Source: Actinophytocola oryzae (GTDB taxonomy: Bacteria; Actinomycetota; Actinomycetes; Mycobacteriales; Pseudonocardiaceae). From it: a stretch of 64,000 nt of DNA. Below are positions 17,730 through 25,975 of this stretch, piece by piece. Numbering within the stretch: position 1 is the first letter of the stretch; each line of letters opens with the position of its first letter. The stretch spans positions 1-64,000 of the forward strand of contig NZ_SOCP01000012.1 in the NCBI RefSeq assembly GCF_004364325.1, given 5' to 3'. Under the pieces are notes generated by a model. That model had not been told where the DNA came from and searched no databases. It saw nothing but the letters and a program-made list of their open reading frames with translations. A program made the position numbers and the translations under genes.

Positions 17730-18587
17730 ATGACGACCAGCCCGCCCGTGCTCCGGGCCGCTGTGCTTCCGGACGCCGAGGCCGCCACCTACGCCGAGTG
17801 GTTCGCCTGCCTGTCCGAACCCACCCGCGTCCGGCTCCTGCACGCGGTCGCCACCAGCCCCGGAGGCCTCAGCGTCGGCGCGCTCACGGAGTTGCTGGGC
17901 ATCAGCCAGTCCACGTGCTCCCACCACGTCCGCAAGCTCGCCGACGTCGGGTTCCTGCTGCTACACAAGGAAGGCACCAGCACCCGCGTCACCGTCAACC
18001 AAGCCTGCTGCGTCGGCCTCCCACACGCCGCCGACGCCGTCATGGGCCTGCTCGCACCCCGCCCGTGTTGCCCTGAAGACGTGCCGACCGACGTCACCGT
18101 CCGCGCCCTGCGCGACGAGGACTGGCCGGCAGTGCGCCGCATCTACGCCGAGGGCATCGCCACGGGCGTCGCGACCTTCGAGACCGCCGTGCCCAGCCGC
18201 GCCAGCCTGGACGCCCGCTGGCTGCCCGACCACCGCTGGGTCGCCGAACGTGACGGCCAGGTCGTCGGCTGGACCGCCTTGTCACCCGTGTCCACACGGG
18301 AGTGCTACTCAGGCGTCGCGGAAAGCTCCATCTACGTCGCCGAGCACCATCGCGGCCAGGGGATCGGCAAAGCCCTTATCCGCCAACAAGTCATCGCCGC
18401 CGACGCCGCCGGGTTGTGGACCCTGCAAACCGCGATCTTCACCGAGAACCGCGCCAGCATCGCACTGCACCACCAAGCCGGCTACCGCACCGTCGGCATC
18501 CGCGAACGCATCGCCCAACAGGGCGGCACCTGGCACGACACCGTCCTCATCGAACGCCGCGCCGATACTGTCACCTGCCCCAGCTAG
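17730..18587 (+). CDS. ArsR-family regulator fused to an ArsN-like GNAT acetyltransferase
   Basis: This 285-residue fusion has an ArsR winged helix at about residues 12-95 (SVGALTELLGISQSTCSHHVRKLADVGFL). Vicinal cysteines follow the domain (NQACCVG and PRPCCPED), likely inducer ligands. A phosphinothricin-acetyltransferase-like GNAT domain runs from about residue 118 to the end, with GVATFETAVPS and acetyl-CoA loop HRGQGIGKALI. ArsN1 enzymes of this type acetylate the organoarsenical antibiotic arsinothricin. I use ATG 17730; an ATG at 17706 lies inside the operator. It is divergent from the arsenic flavoprotein operon. Confidence 0.88.
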   Translation: MTTSPPVLRAAVLPDAEAATYAEWFACLSEPTRVRLLHAVATSPGGLSVGALTELLGISQSTCSHHVRKLADVGFLLLHKEGTSTRVTVNQACCVGLPHAADAVMGLLAPRPCCPEDVPTDVTVRALRDEDWPAVRRIYAEGIATGVATFETAVPSRASLDARWLPDHRWVAERDGQVVGWTALSPVSTRECYSGVAESSIYVAEHHRGQGIGKALIRQQVIAADAAGLWTLQTAIFTENRASIALHHQAGYRTVGIRERIAQQGGTWHDTVLIERRADTVTCPS

Positions 18588-19141
18588 CAGTAATCCGGTA
18601 CTGCGGTACGGGTCTACGTCGAACCATGAGCACATCGGTGCCGGGCACGGCCGGATCCTCGCCGCCTACTGCGGGATCGTCGTCGTACGCCCCACGCCAC
18701 TGGAAATCACCACGGAACAATGCTGGAAATTTCCAGGAAATAGTCATGTTCGACTGAACTCCGCGCCGATCGGTGTGGGGTGAGATTCCCACAACGCGCC
18801 ACAGTGATGTGCCCGCACCACACCGGACATCAGCAATCGCAGCAACAACTATGGTTGCACCACAACGGTTCTTGTCCGATGTTGTCCCTTTCCGAATTGG
18901 CCCGTCATGGAGTCTGTCACGGCTCGTGACCGCGCATGTGCCCCTGCAACCGGGGCCGTGTTGGTGTTACCGTGGGTCTAACGTGGGGTGCCGGCGCGGT
19001 AGCCAATCCTCCCCCCTGTTGGCTACCTGTCTCGCGCTGGCTTCCCCGCCACAACCGAAGAGAACGCGCATACGCGGAGGGCTTTCCTGGGTGTTCCCCT
19101 CCACAGCGCACCGAGAGACAAGGAATGTGGGGGGAAGGACA
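18588..19141. other. Gene-free region upstream of the recombinase
   Basis: No supported gene lies in these 554 bases. They contain a perfect 14-bp palindrome (listed separately) and presumably the promoter for the small acidic gene and recombinase. GGGGGAAGGA, ending just before 19142, is a good ribosome-binding site. Confidence 0.5.
18723..18736. repeat. Perfect 14-bp palindrome
   Basis: CTGGAAATTTCCAG lies in otherwise gene-free DNA about 400 bases before the small acidic gene. It is followed by another GGAAA. It may be an operator or recombination-directionality site; no protein is assigned. Confidence 0.5.
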
Positions 19142-19513
19142 ATGGGATCCGATCTCGCATCGGAAAACGACCCAGGCAATCGCCAGAGCAGCGGCGACGC
19201 GTCAGATTTTGTAATTCCATCGCCGCGCCCAGCGCCGGATGACGACATCGCGGGACTGCCGACACCTCAGCCAGAAACCGGCTCAGACGACCCAGCGCAG
19301 TGGTATGATCAACCGCGCAAACGCGGCACCGATCGCCGCTACTGGAGCGAAGTTGAGTGGATCGGCGGACCAGAAGGCGACCGATTACGCGAAAAACTCT
19401 CTGAGATCGTTCGGGACCTGCTCCAATGGGCACACGACGAGCAAAAGAAATCCGAAACCGATTCTTCGGCTGATTCTGGTGAGGATGGTGATACCGATGA
19501 CACACCCGCATGA
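19142..19513 (+). CDS. Small acidic hypothetical protein upstream of the serine recombinase
   Basis: The 123-residue protein is not recognised. It has a disordered Asp/Pro-rich N-terminal half, a short ordered block (RYWSEVEWIGGPEGDRL, then LSEIVRDLLQWAHDEQ) and a very acidic Ser/Asp/Glu tail. GGAAGGA precedes ATG 19142. Its end overlaps the recombinase start by 17 bases in another frame, so the two are probably translated together. A role as recombination accessory factor or directionality factor is possible but unsupported by homology. Confidence 0.6.
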   Translation: MGSDLASENDPGNRQSSGDASDFVIPSPRPAPDDDIAGLPTPQPETGSDDPAQWYDQPRKRGTDRRYWSEVEWIGGPEGDRLREKLSEIVRDLLQWAHDEQKKSETDSSADSGEDGDTDDTPA

Positions 19514-21566
19514 CCCGCGTGACCCACACACGGACCCGCCGCCGCCCGCGCTCCGACGAGGCTCGTTACCCAAGCCGCCGGTGCCGGCGACCGGCCCATC
19601 CGGACTGTCCGACTACGCGGTCTCCCCGCTGGGCATGCGCTCAGCGCTGCTGGGCCAACTGCTCGGCGGAGAAGTCCGGGTCGCGGTGCTGTGCCGCACC
19701 TCCACCGAGGACCTCCAAGACCCGCGTCAGTCGGTGATGCGGCAGGTCCACAACGTCAAGAACGCCCTGCCCGAAGCCTGGGTGATCGTGGCCCACTTCT
19801 ACGACGTCGAGTCCGGCCGCCTCGAACTCGACCAACGCGGCCGCAAGACCGGCTACGAGAAGTTCAACATCCCCATCCCCCGCGACGGCGGCATCACTGA
19901 CCTGCTGGCCGAAGCGGCGCACCCGAAGCGGCGGTTCGACGTGGTGATCTGCGAGAGCATCTCCCGGGTCGCCCGCCGCGCCTTTGAAGGGCTGTCGATC
20001 GAGCGGGATCTGGAACGCGCCGATGTGCCCTTGTTTGCCGCGAACGAGCCGATCACCCTGGACGGGTCGCGAGCGCAGCGGATCCTGCTACGGCGGATCA
20101 ACCAGGCGGTGGCCGAACACGAGGCCTACAACACCGGAGAACAGTCCTGGGGCGGCCTGTGCACCCACGTGCGTGACGGCTGGAACATCGGCAAACCACC
20201 GTACGGGTACCGGGCCAAGACCTTCCGGCATCCCAACCCGATGAAGGCCGCCAAGGGCCAGACCAAGGCTCGGCTGGAGCCGGACGGGGTGCGTGGGGAG
20301 ACGGTCACTCAGATCGCGTTGTGGCGCTACCACGAGAACCTGGGCTACGACACGATCGCCGACCGGCTCAACGCCGAACCGGCCAAGTACCCGCCACCCG
20401 AACCGCCCGGCAGGACGCGGGCGCGGGGTGCGTGGGGCAAGACCAGCGTGTACGAGATCCTGGTCAACCCCAAGTACACCGGCTACCAGGTGTTCAACAA
20501 GCGTGCCACCCGCTCTCGCCGAGGCAAGGTCAACGATCCGGCGTTCTGGGTCTGGTCGGCAGAGCCGGTGCACGAGCCGTTGATCCCGAAGTGGATGTAC
20601 GACGAACTCACCGCCCGCCGCAAAGCCAAACGCGGCTCCCGCGACGGCAACGCCCCCAACACCCACCCCAAGACCCGTCGTACGTACGTGCTGCGCAGCA
20701 TGGTCTTCCACGACTGCGGACGGAGGATGTACGGCAACCACCGCCACAACTCCACCTACTACATGTGCAACCCCGCCTCCAACAACCGCGGACGCCCCGA
20801 CAAGCACGCGGGGCACGAGAAGGCCGCCTACATCCGAGAGGACGAGATTCTCGACGCCGTCTCGCACGTCTACATCACCCGAGTGTTCGGCCCGCACCGC
20901 CGAGAGCTGTTCGCGGCCAATCTCGCGAGTACCGATGACCGCGAGACTCGGCAGCGAGAGGCCGAACGAGAGCGGCTCCAACGCACTCTCGCCGATCTCG
21001 CCCGCCGGCAGGACAACGTCATGCGTCAAGCCCAGGACTGCGCACCCGACGACCCGTTCGGCCAAGGCCTGCGGCAGACCTACAACGACCTCGAAGCCGA
21101 ACGCCGCGCCGCCCTCGCGGCCATCGCCGAACTGGACGCCGCCGAGCAAGCCGGTCCGCCCCGACCGACCGCCGATGACGTCGACCTGCTCGACGCTCTG
21201 CCGTACCTGACGCTCAACCTCACCGAGGCGCCCGAGCAGCTACTCCGGGGACTGTTCGAGATCACTCACCTGACGATCCGCTTGCACCCGGACAGTGACG
21301 ACGCCACGATCACCATCAGGCTCCCAGCCGACGACTTCTACACCATCGCCGAAGCGGCAGAAAGGATCATCAACACCATGGACAACGCACAAGAAACGCC
21401 TGGTCAGCTACCAGACGCTCCTCGTGCGGATGCTGTACGTGCCCCCGGCAGGATTCGAACCTGCGACCTGCCGCTTAGGAGGCGGACGCTCTATCCCCTG
21501 AGCTACGAGGGCGCTGTCCGACAGCCTAGCGGCTGTCGAGACCGGGGTGTCACCGCATCGTGGTAA
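19497..21566 (+). CDS. Large serine recombinase (integrase)
   Basis: This 689-residue protein carries a resolvase-type catalytic domain with RTS (candidate nucleophile Ser69) and SVMRQ nearby, an E-S-I-S-R-V-A-R motif around residue 155, a recombinase domain with PPYGYRAKTF, and a partly degenerate zinc-ribbon region (HDCGRRMYG). A coiled coil follows (about residues 480-560). Such enzymes integrate or excise mobile elements. From about residue 650 the frame is no longer recombinase-like: it crosses the antisense strand of the tRNA-Arg gene (GRIRTCDLPLRRR) before stopping. The native 3' end was therefore probably altered at integration. It is likely the integrase of the element on its left. 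Confidence 0.9.
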   Translation: MTHPHDPRDPHTDPPPPALRRGSLPKPPVPATGPSGLSDYAVSPLGMRSALLGQLLGGEVRVAVLCRTSTEDLQDPRQSVMRQVHNVKNALPEAWVIVAHFYDVESGRLELDQRGRKTGYEKFNIPIPRDGGITDLLAEAAHPKRRFDVVICESISRVARRAFEGLSIERDLERADVPLFAANEPITLDGSRAQRILLRRINQAVAEHEAYNTGEQSWGGLCTHVRDGWNIGKPPYGYRAKTFRHPNPMKAAKGQTKARLEPDGVRGETVTQIALWRYHENLGYDTIADRLNAEPAKYPPPEPPGRTRARGAWGKTSVYEILVNPKYTGYQVFNKRATRSRRGKVNDPAFWVWSAEPVHEPLIPKWMYDELTARRKAKRGSRDGNAPNTHPKTRRTYVLRSMVFHDCGRRMYGNHRHNSTYYMCNPASNNRGRPDKHAGHEKAAYIREDEILDAVSHVYITRVFGPHRRELFAANLASTDDRETRQREAERERLQRTLADLARRQDNVMRQAQDCAPDDPFGQGLRQTYNDLEAERRAALAAIAELDAAEQAGPPRPTADDVDLLDALPYLTLNLTEAPEQLLRGLFEITHLTIRLHPDSDDATITIRLPADDFYTIAEAAERIINTMDNAQETPGQLPDAPRADAVRAPGRIRTCDLPLRRRTLYPLSYEGAVRQPSGCRDRGVTASW
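21440..21512 (-). tRNA. tRNA-Arg (CCU anticodon)
   Basis: The 73-nt cloverleaf reads from 21512 to 21440. The acceptor arms are GCCCTCG and CGGGGGC, the D stem is GCTC/GAGC, the anticodon loop CTCCTAA gives CCU, and the T stem is GCAGG/CCTGC around TTCGAAT. The anticodon stem has one mismatch at its outer pair. CCA is not encoded. Its 3' end faces the recombinase gene, the usual orientation for an integration target. Confidence 0.93.
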
Positions 21567-22365
21567 AGGCATCTTGGTGGTCGGTGGCCCACTGTTCGAA
21601 CGTCTTGGCCGGGCGGTTCAGGATGGTCGGGACGTGCGAGGTCACGTAGGCTGCCCCGCCTGCTCGGGCCCAGGCCACGCCCGTCGTCACCGCTTGGATC
21701 GCTTCTGGGGGCATGCCCGTCGCCTGGAGGGTCTGGCCTGCGTCGACGTCTACCGTCGTGATCGGGTGGTTCAGTACTCGCTCGAGGGTCTTGGCCTGGT
21801 CCGCGAAGGTGAGCAGGTCCGGGCCGGTCAGGTCGTATCGGTGGCCGGCGTGGGCGTTGGTCAGCAGTGCCTCCACGGCTACCGCCGCCACGTCTCGGGG
21901 GTCGACCACCGCTTGTTGGGCCGGGCCCAGCATGTCCGGGATCGGGTCGGTGAGGGAGTAGGCGAGGAAGTTCGACGCGAAGCTGGTCGGGCGGAGGATG
22001 GTCCACGCCAGGTCGCTTGCCTCCAGCGCCTGTTCGGCGACCAGGTGCCAGGCGCCCATCACCTCGCCTCCGAATCGCTCGCCGGTGCCGTTGGCGGACA
22101 GTTTGACCACCTTGGGCACGCCCTTGGCCGCTTCCAGCAGGGCCAGGTCGTGGTCTGGGGTTGGAGTTGGGGGTGTTGTCACCAGGAAGATCGCGTCCAC
22201 GCCTGCTGTGGCGGCCGACAACGATGCTGGGTCGGTGAAGTCGGCGTTCACGTAGTTCGGGCCGGTTCGGGTGCGGGACATGGCGCGGTACGGCACGCCT
22301 TGTTGGGAGAGCAGTCGCACTACCTGGCTGCCGATCGTGCCTGTCGCGCCGGTTACGAGGATCAT
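21550..22365 (-). CDS. NAD(P)H-binding NmrA-like reductase
   Basis: The 271-residue protein belongs to the atypical short-chain reductase group that includes NmrA and quinone oxidoreductase QOR2. It starts directly with the dinucleotide motif VTGATGTIGSQVVRLL, has DAIFLVTTPPTP in place of a full catalytic triad region, and WTILRPTSFASNFL in the middle. Substrate and role are unknown. It is divergent from the AraC-type regulator whose GTG start lies 85 bases away, which may control it (inference). Confidence 0.87.
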   Translation of the reverse strand: MILVTGATGTIGSQVVRLLSQQGVPYRAMSRTRTGPNYVNADFTDPASLSAATAGVDAIFLVTTPPTPTPDHDLALLEAAKGVPKVVKLSANGTGERFGGEVMGAWHLVAEQALEASDLAWTILRPTSFASNFLAYSLTDPIPDMLGPAQQAVVDPRDVAAVAVEALLTNAHAGHRYDLTGPDLLTFADQAKTLERVLNHPITTVDVDAGQTLQATGMPPEAIQAVTTGVAWARAGGAAYVTSHVPTILNRPAKTFEQWATDHQDAFTTMR

Positions 22366-22450
22366 GGGTGAACTGTCGCGGCCAGCTGGCGCCGTCCTAT
22401 AGGAACTTTCGGCACAGGGTGTTGTCGGTGACCGCGGCTACTGTGGGCTT

Positions 22451-23140
22451 GTGGGGCCGCTTCTTGTGCCGTCCGAACTTCGGCCGTGGGTGGTTGGGAT
22501 CGACGAGGCCGCAGCGCTGGGTGCGGAGGTCGTCGATGTGCCTGACCATGCCGCGACGCTTGTCGTGCGGACTGTTCCTCGGCCTGAGGTCGTGGTGATG
22601 GGGCCTCGGACCCGCGCCGCCTACCACTTGAGCGAAACCGGGCCCTCCTGCCTGCGGATTCGGCTTCGGCCCGGGAGTGGTCAGGCCGTGCTCGGGCGTC
22701 CGCTGCGGGATCTTGCCGATCGCGTCGTACCCCTGCGGCAGTTACCCGGCGTCGACGTCGGTCGGCTCCTGGACGATCCGGTCGGGGTCCTCGTCGCGGC
22801 GCTTGCCGGTCGGGCGGTTGGGGACGACCTGGTCGCGTCGGCTGCTGACCTGCTCTCCCGGGTGACCGTGGCGGACACGGCTCGGCGGCTGCACATCAGT
22901 GAACGTCGGTTGCGGACGTTGTTCACCGACTCCGTTGGTCTTTCGCCCAAGCACTTCGCGCGGATCCGGCGGGTTCGGGCGGTGCTCGCGACGGCGCCGC
23001 ACGGACGGTGGGCGGATGTCGCGACGGCTGTCGGGTACTACGACCAGTCGCACATGACGGCCGAGTTCAGGCACCTCATGGGGGTTCCGCCTGCGGCCTA
23101 CGTGGCCGGGCGTCGGCCGGCGCCGCGGCCCTGCGGCTGA
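22451..23140 (+). CDS. AraC-family transcriptional regulator
   Basis: The 229-residue protein has an N-terminal beta-rich effector-like half and a C-terminal double helix-turn-helix (about residues 135-220). TVADTARRLHISERRLRTLF is the first HTH, and DVATAVGYYDQSHMTAEFRHLMG is the second, with the conserved G-Y-Y-D-Q-S-H-M signature. The start is GTG at 22451. It is likely to regulate itself or the divergent NmrA-like reductase. Confidence 0.87.
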   Translation: MGPLLVPSELRPWVVGIDEAAALGAEVVDVPDHAATLVVRTVPRPEVVVMGPRTRAAYHLSETGPSCLRIRLRPGSGQAVLGRPLRDLADRVVPLRQLPGVDVGRLLDDPVGVLVAALAGRAVGDDLVASAADLLSRVTVADTARRLHISERRLRTLFTDSVGLSPKHFARIRRVRAVLATAPHGRWADVATAVGYYDQSHMTAEFRHLMGVPPAAYVAGRRPAPRPCG

Positions 23141-23186
23141 CGTTTCCCAGGTCGGTGGTCTCACAGTGCCACGGGGGTTGACATGG

Positions 23187-23202
23187 TTAACGCTTCCATT
23201 AA
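23187..23202. promoter_or_regulatory. Candidate operator/promoter of the ArsR-SRPBCC operon
   Basis: TTAA-N8-TTAA lies 11 bases before the GTG start at 23214 in an AT-rich island that stands out from the surrounding GC-rich DNA. It suits an ArsR-dimer site, but the symmetry is short. Confidence 0.35.
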
Positions 23203-23213
23203 TATTTACCACT

Positions 23214-23546
23214 GTGCGAAACCAAGTGGACGAGGTGCTGGTGGCTCTCGCCGACCCCATCCGGCGGCAGGTGGTCGACGAGTTACGGCTGGGGCCAAGG
23301 CGGGCCGGCGAACTCGCTGACGCGGCGGGGATGAGTTTTCCCGCGATCAGTCGCCACCTGCGGGTACTGCGTGCCTCCAACCTCGTGGAGGTGCGTGCAC
23401 TCGAAGAGGACGCGCGTGTGCGTGTCTACCAACTGAGGGCCGAGCCGTTCCTCGCGCTGCGTGCCTGGCTCGACCAGGTCGAGGCGTTCTGGACCGACCA
23501 GCTCGGTGCCTTCTCCGACTACGCGAACAAGAGGAAACAGGAATGA
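23214..23546 (+). CDS. ArsR-family winged-helix regulator
   Basis: The 110-residue protein is almost entirely one ArsR winged helix: ALADPIRRQVVDELRLG, then the recognition helix region SFPAISRHLRVLRASNLVEV and a beta wing DARVRVYQL. There are no Cys residues, so metal sensing is unlikely. I chose GTG 23214 because homology begins there; the frame is open upstream. It overlaps the SRPBCC gene by ATGA, a common partner arrangement in actinomycetes. Confidence 0.87.
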   Translation: MRNQVDEVLVALADPIRRQVVDELRLGPRRAGELADAAGMSFPAISRHLRVLRASNLVEVRALEEDARVRVYQLRAEPFLALRAWLDQVEAFWTDQLGAFSDYANKRKQE

Positions 23547-24262
23547 CCGAGGCCCACGTGACGGTCGAGGTGGAGGTTGATCCCGCCACCGCGTTCGACC
23601 TGTTCACCAGGGACATCGCCGCATGGTGGCGGGCGGATCGCTCGCTGTGGGGCGACATCGAAGGGGAGTTGCGCTTCGAGGACGGGCGGCTCATGCAGGG
23701 CAGTGCCGAGATCGGGCGCGTGTCCGCGTGGGAGCCGGGGCCCCGGCTGGCGTTCAGCTACGGGCCGCCCGGCGTCGACCATGCCGAGCGCACCGAGGTC
23801 GAGGTGCGGTTCGAGGCCGTGCGCGGCGGCACCCGGGTCGTCGTGCGGCACGGTGGCTGGGAGAAGGCCAACTGGGCGGGGCTTTTAGCGGGCTTCGCCC
23901 GGCACTCACTGGAACGGATGCTCCTCGCCCGGCTGGGGGACTTCCTCGACGCGATCGCGAGCGGGGATCTCGAGTTCTTCGAACGGAACCTGACCGACGA
24001 GGCGATGTTGATCTTTCCGGGTGAGCGCAACACGTACACGAAGGCCCAGTGCGTCGCCGCCATGGCCGGGCATCCCGTCTACCACAAGTACGACCTGACC
24101 GACCCACACATCGTCCACATCGGAGACTCGACCGCGGTGTTCACGCACCACGCCACCGTTATGCACGAACAGCAGGAGAAACCTCGGTCGGTCACGGTCT
24201 CGACCGTGTTCGTGCACCGGGACGGCGACTGGCGCCTGGCCCTCCACCAGTGGACCGAATGA
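23543..24262 (+). CDS. SRPBCC (AHSA1-like) domain fused to an NTF2/SnoaL-like domain
   Basis: The 239-residue protein has an AHSA1-like START-fold domain at about residues 1-135 (EVDPATAFDLFTRDIAAWW, then TRVVVRHGGWEKANW). A second, cone-shaped NTF2-like domain follows at about 140-239 (FFERNLTDEAMLIFPGERN, HRDGDWRLALHQWTE), as in DUF4440/SnoaL proteins. Both folds bind small hydrophobic ligands; no catalytic assignment is possible. It overlaps the ArsR gene upstream and is followed by a VOC protein after 15 bases, so the three probably form one operon. Confidence 0.8.
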   Translation: MTEAHVTVEVEVDPATAFDLFTRDIAAWWRADRSLWGDIEGELRFEDGRLMQGSAEIGRVSAWEPGPRLAFSYGPPGVDHAERTEVEVRFEAVRGGTRVVVRHGGWEKANWAGLLAGFARHSLERMLLARLGDFLDAIASGDLEFFERNLTDEAMLIFPGERNTYTKAQCVAAMAGHPVYHKYDLTDPHIVHIGDSTAVFTHHATVMHEQQEKPRSVTVSTVFVHRDGDWRLALHQWTE

Positions 24263-24277
24263 CCCAAGGAGTCCAAC

Positions 24278-24925
24278 ATGTACTACGCGATCCACGTGCC
24301 GGACCTGGCGCGTGCCAAGAGCTTCTACTCGACCGTCTTCGGCTGGAGCTTCCGGTCCGACGACCACATCGACGGCAGCTCGCCCGCCGGTGGCCTCGGT
24401 GCCGGCGAGCCGGGCATCGACCTGTACTTCGAGGTGTCGGACATTGCGGCCACCGTCGCACGGCTGCGTGAGCTCGGTGGGGACGCGCCCGATCCGGTGG
24501 AGTCGGCGTCGGGGTGGAGCTGTCTGGCCGAGGGCGGCACCCTCGGGTTGTGGCAGCCGGCTGACGGGTATGCCGGCCAGGACCCCAAATGCGCGGAAGG
24601 TGACCTTTTCTACTACGTCGTCCCAGTTGTCGACGAGGTGACGAAAGACCGGTACGTCGCCGCGCTCGGCTGGGAGTTATCGCCCGGCTCCCACCCGGGC
24701 GGCTGGAACATCGGGAACTCCGTGCCGCCCGGTGGGGTGTTCGTCGACCACGCAGGCGCCCCTGACGTGTACTTCCGGGTGAGCGACGTGGAAGCCGCTA
24801 CCAGGCTTGTTCGGGAGGCGGGTGGCACGGCAGGCGACAAACAGCCCAACTCGGCGGGGTGGCATGCGGCATGCCGTGACGATCAGGGGGTGGAGTTCAG
24901 CATCGGTTCGCTGCGTCAGGGTTGA
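24278..24925 (+). CDS. VOC-superfamily protein with two glyoxalase-like modules
   Basis: The 215-residue protein has two tandem vicinal-oxygen-chelate modules. The first runs from the start (YYAIHVPDLARAKSFYSTVFGW), the second from about residue 108 (DLFYYVVPVVDEVTKDRYVAALGW), each ending in VYFRVSD-like or LYFEVSD-like strands. Members include glyoxalases, dioxygenases and antibiotic-binding proteins; the metal ligands are not complete enough to choose. It is the third gene of the ArsR operon. Confidence 0.85.
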   Translation: MYYAIHVPDLARAKSFYSTVFGWSFRSDDHIDGSSPAGGLGAGEPGIDLYFEVSDIAATVARLRELGGDAPDPVESASGWSCLAEGGTLGLWQPADGYAGQDPKCAEGDLFYYVVPVVDEVTKDRYVAALGWELSPGSHPGGWNIGNSVPPGGVFVDHAGAPDVYFRVSDVEAATRLVREAGGTAGDKQPNSAGWHAACRDDQGVEFSIGSLRQG

Positions 24926-24974
24926 TCGGGGTACTAGGGTTCCCCCGACGGTCTGGTACGGGGAGGAATCCGCA

Positions 24975-25895
24975 GTGGGTGACGGGCGGCTTGAGATCGA
25001 CCACATCTCCAAGCGCTACGGCGACGTTGTTGCTCTGAAGGACACTACGTTCGACGTGCGTGCTGGTGAGTTGTTCGGGTTCGTCGGCAGTAACGGCGCC
25101 GGCAAGACGACCACGATGCGTATCGCGCTGGGTGTGCTGATGGCGGACTCGGGCGAGGTGCGCTGGGACGGCGAGCGGATCACGCTCGAGACTCGCCGGC
25201 ACATCGGGTACATGCCCGAGGAACGTGGGCTGTACCCGAAGATGAAGGTGGGTGAGCAGCTCGTCTACCTGGCGCGCATGCACGGCTTGTCCACGCGGGA
25301 CGCCAAACAGTCGATGACAGAGTGGACGGAGCGGCTCGGGGTCGCGCACCGAACGGGCGACGACGTCCAGAACCTGAGCCTTGGCAACCAGCAGCGCGTG
25401 CAGCTCGCGGCGGCCCTGATCCACAACCCGACCATCCTCGTCCTCGACGAGCCGTTCTCGGGGCTCGACCCGATCGCGGTCGACGTGATGAGCAAGGTTC
25501 TGCTGGACAAGGCCGCCGAGGGCATCCCGGTGGTCTTCTCCAGCCACCAGCTCGAGCTCGTCGAGCGGCTGTGCCACCGCGTCGGGATCATCCGGAGTGG
25601 ACAGATGGTCGCGATCGGCGAGGTCGACGAGCTGCGGTCCGGCGGTGCCGCCGAACTGGTCGTGGTCGCGCCCAACGCCACCGAGGGCTGGGCCGCGGGG
25701 CTGCCCGGCGTGACCGTGCGCGAGCACGTCCGCGACCGGACGGTGCTGGAGCTCGGCGACGGCGCCGACGACCAGGCGGTGCTGCGGGCCGCGCTGGCGA
25801 CCGGGCCGGTGACCGAGTTCAGCCGCAGGCGGCCGTCGCTGACCGAGCTGTACCGCGAGGTCGTGACGCAGGAGACCGAGGAGGACGCGGCATGA
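24975..25895 (+). CDS. ABC transporter ATP-binding protein (NatA-like)
   Basis: The 306-residue ATPase has Walker A GSNGAGKTTT at about residue 38, signature LSLGNQQRVQL, Walker B ILVLDEPFSGLDP and the switch His in FSSHQLE. LSLGN in place of LSGGQ is usual in this exporter subgroup. It energises the membrane partner encoded downstream. GTG 24975 is preceded by GGGAGGA at a suitable distance; an upstream extension of the frame has no homology. A short spacer ORF, not a direct overlap, separates it from the permease. Confidence 0.92.
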   Translation: MGDGRLEIDHISKRYGDVVALKDTTFDVRAGELFGFVGSNGAGKTTTMRIALGVLMADSGEVRWDGERITLETRRHIGYMPEERGLYPKMKVGEQLVYLARMHGLSTRDAKQSMTEWTERLGVAHRTGDDVQNLSLGNQQRVQLAAALIHNPTILVLDEPFSGLDPIAVDVMSKVLLDKAAEGIPVVFSSHQLELVERLCHRVGIIRSGQMVAIGEVDELRSGGAAELVVVAPNATEGWAAGLPGVTVREHVRDRTVLELGDGADDQAVLRAALATGPVTEFSRRRPSLTELYREVVTQETEEDAA

Positions 25896-25975
25896 CCGGG
25901 AACGACCGCGTTGGCAGGACCGGGCACGCCTGTGCCCGGCATGGTGGGTTCGATGGGGCGGGGGTTGTGGCATGA
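25892..25975 (+). CDS. 27-codon linking ORF between the ABC ATPase and permease
   Basis: This small ORF starts in an ATGA overlap with the ATPase stop and ends in an ATGA overlap with the permease start (ATG 25972, stop 25973-25975). Its peptide (MTGNDRVGRTG, then HACARHGGFDG) is not recognised. It may serve only to carry ribosomes to the permease start. It contains the hairpin listed next. Confidence 0.4.
   Translation: MTGNDRVGRTGHACARHGGFDGAGVVA
25920..25939. repeat. Perfect 8-bp hairpin between the ABC genes
   Basis: CCGGGCAC, loop GCCT, GTGCCCGG. It is in the middle of the 76-base ATPase-permease gap and has no T-run. It could stabilise or process the mRNA and set the ATPase to permease ratio. 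Confidence 0.6.
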
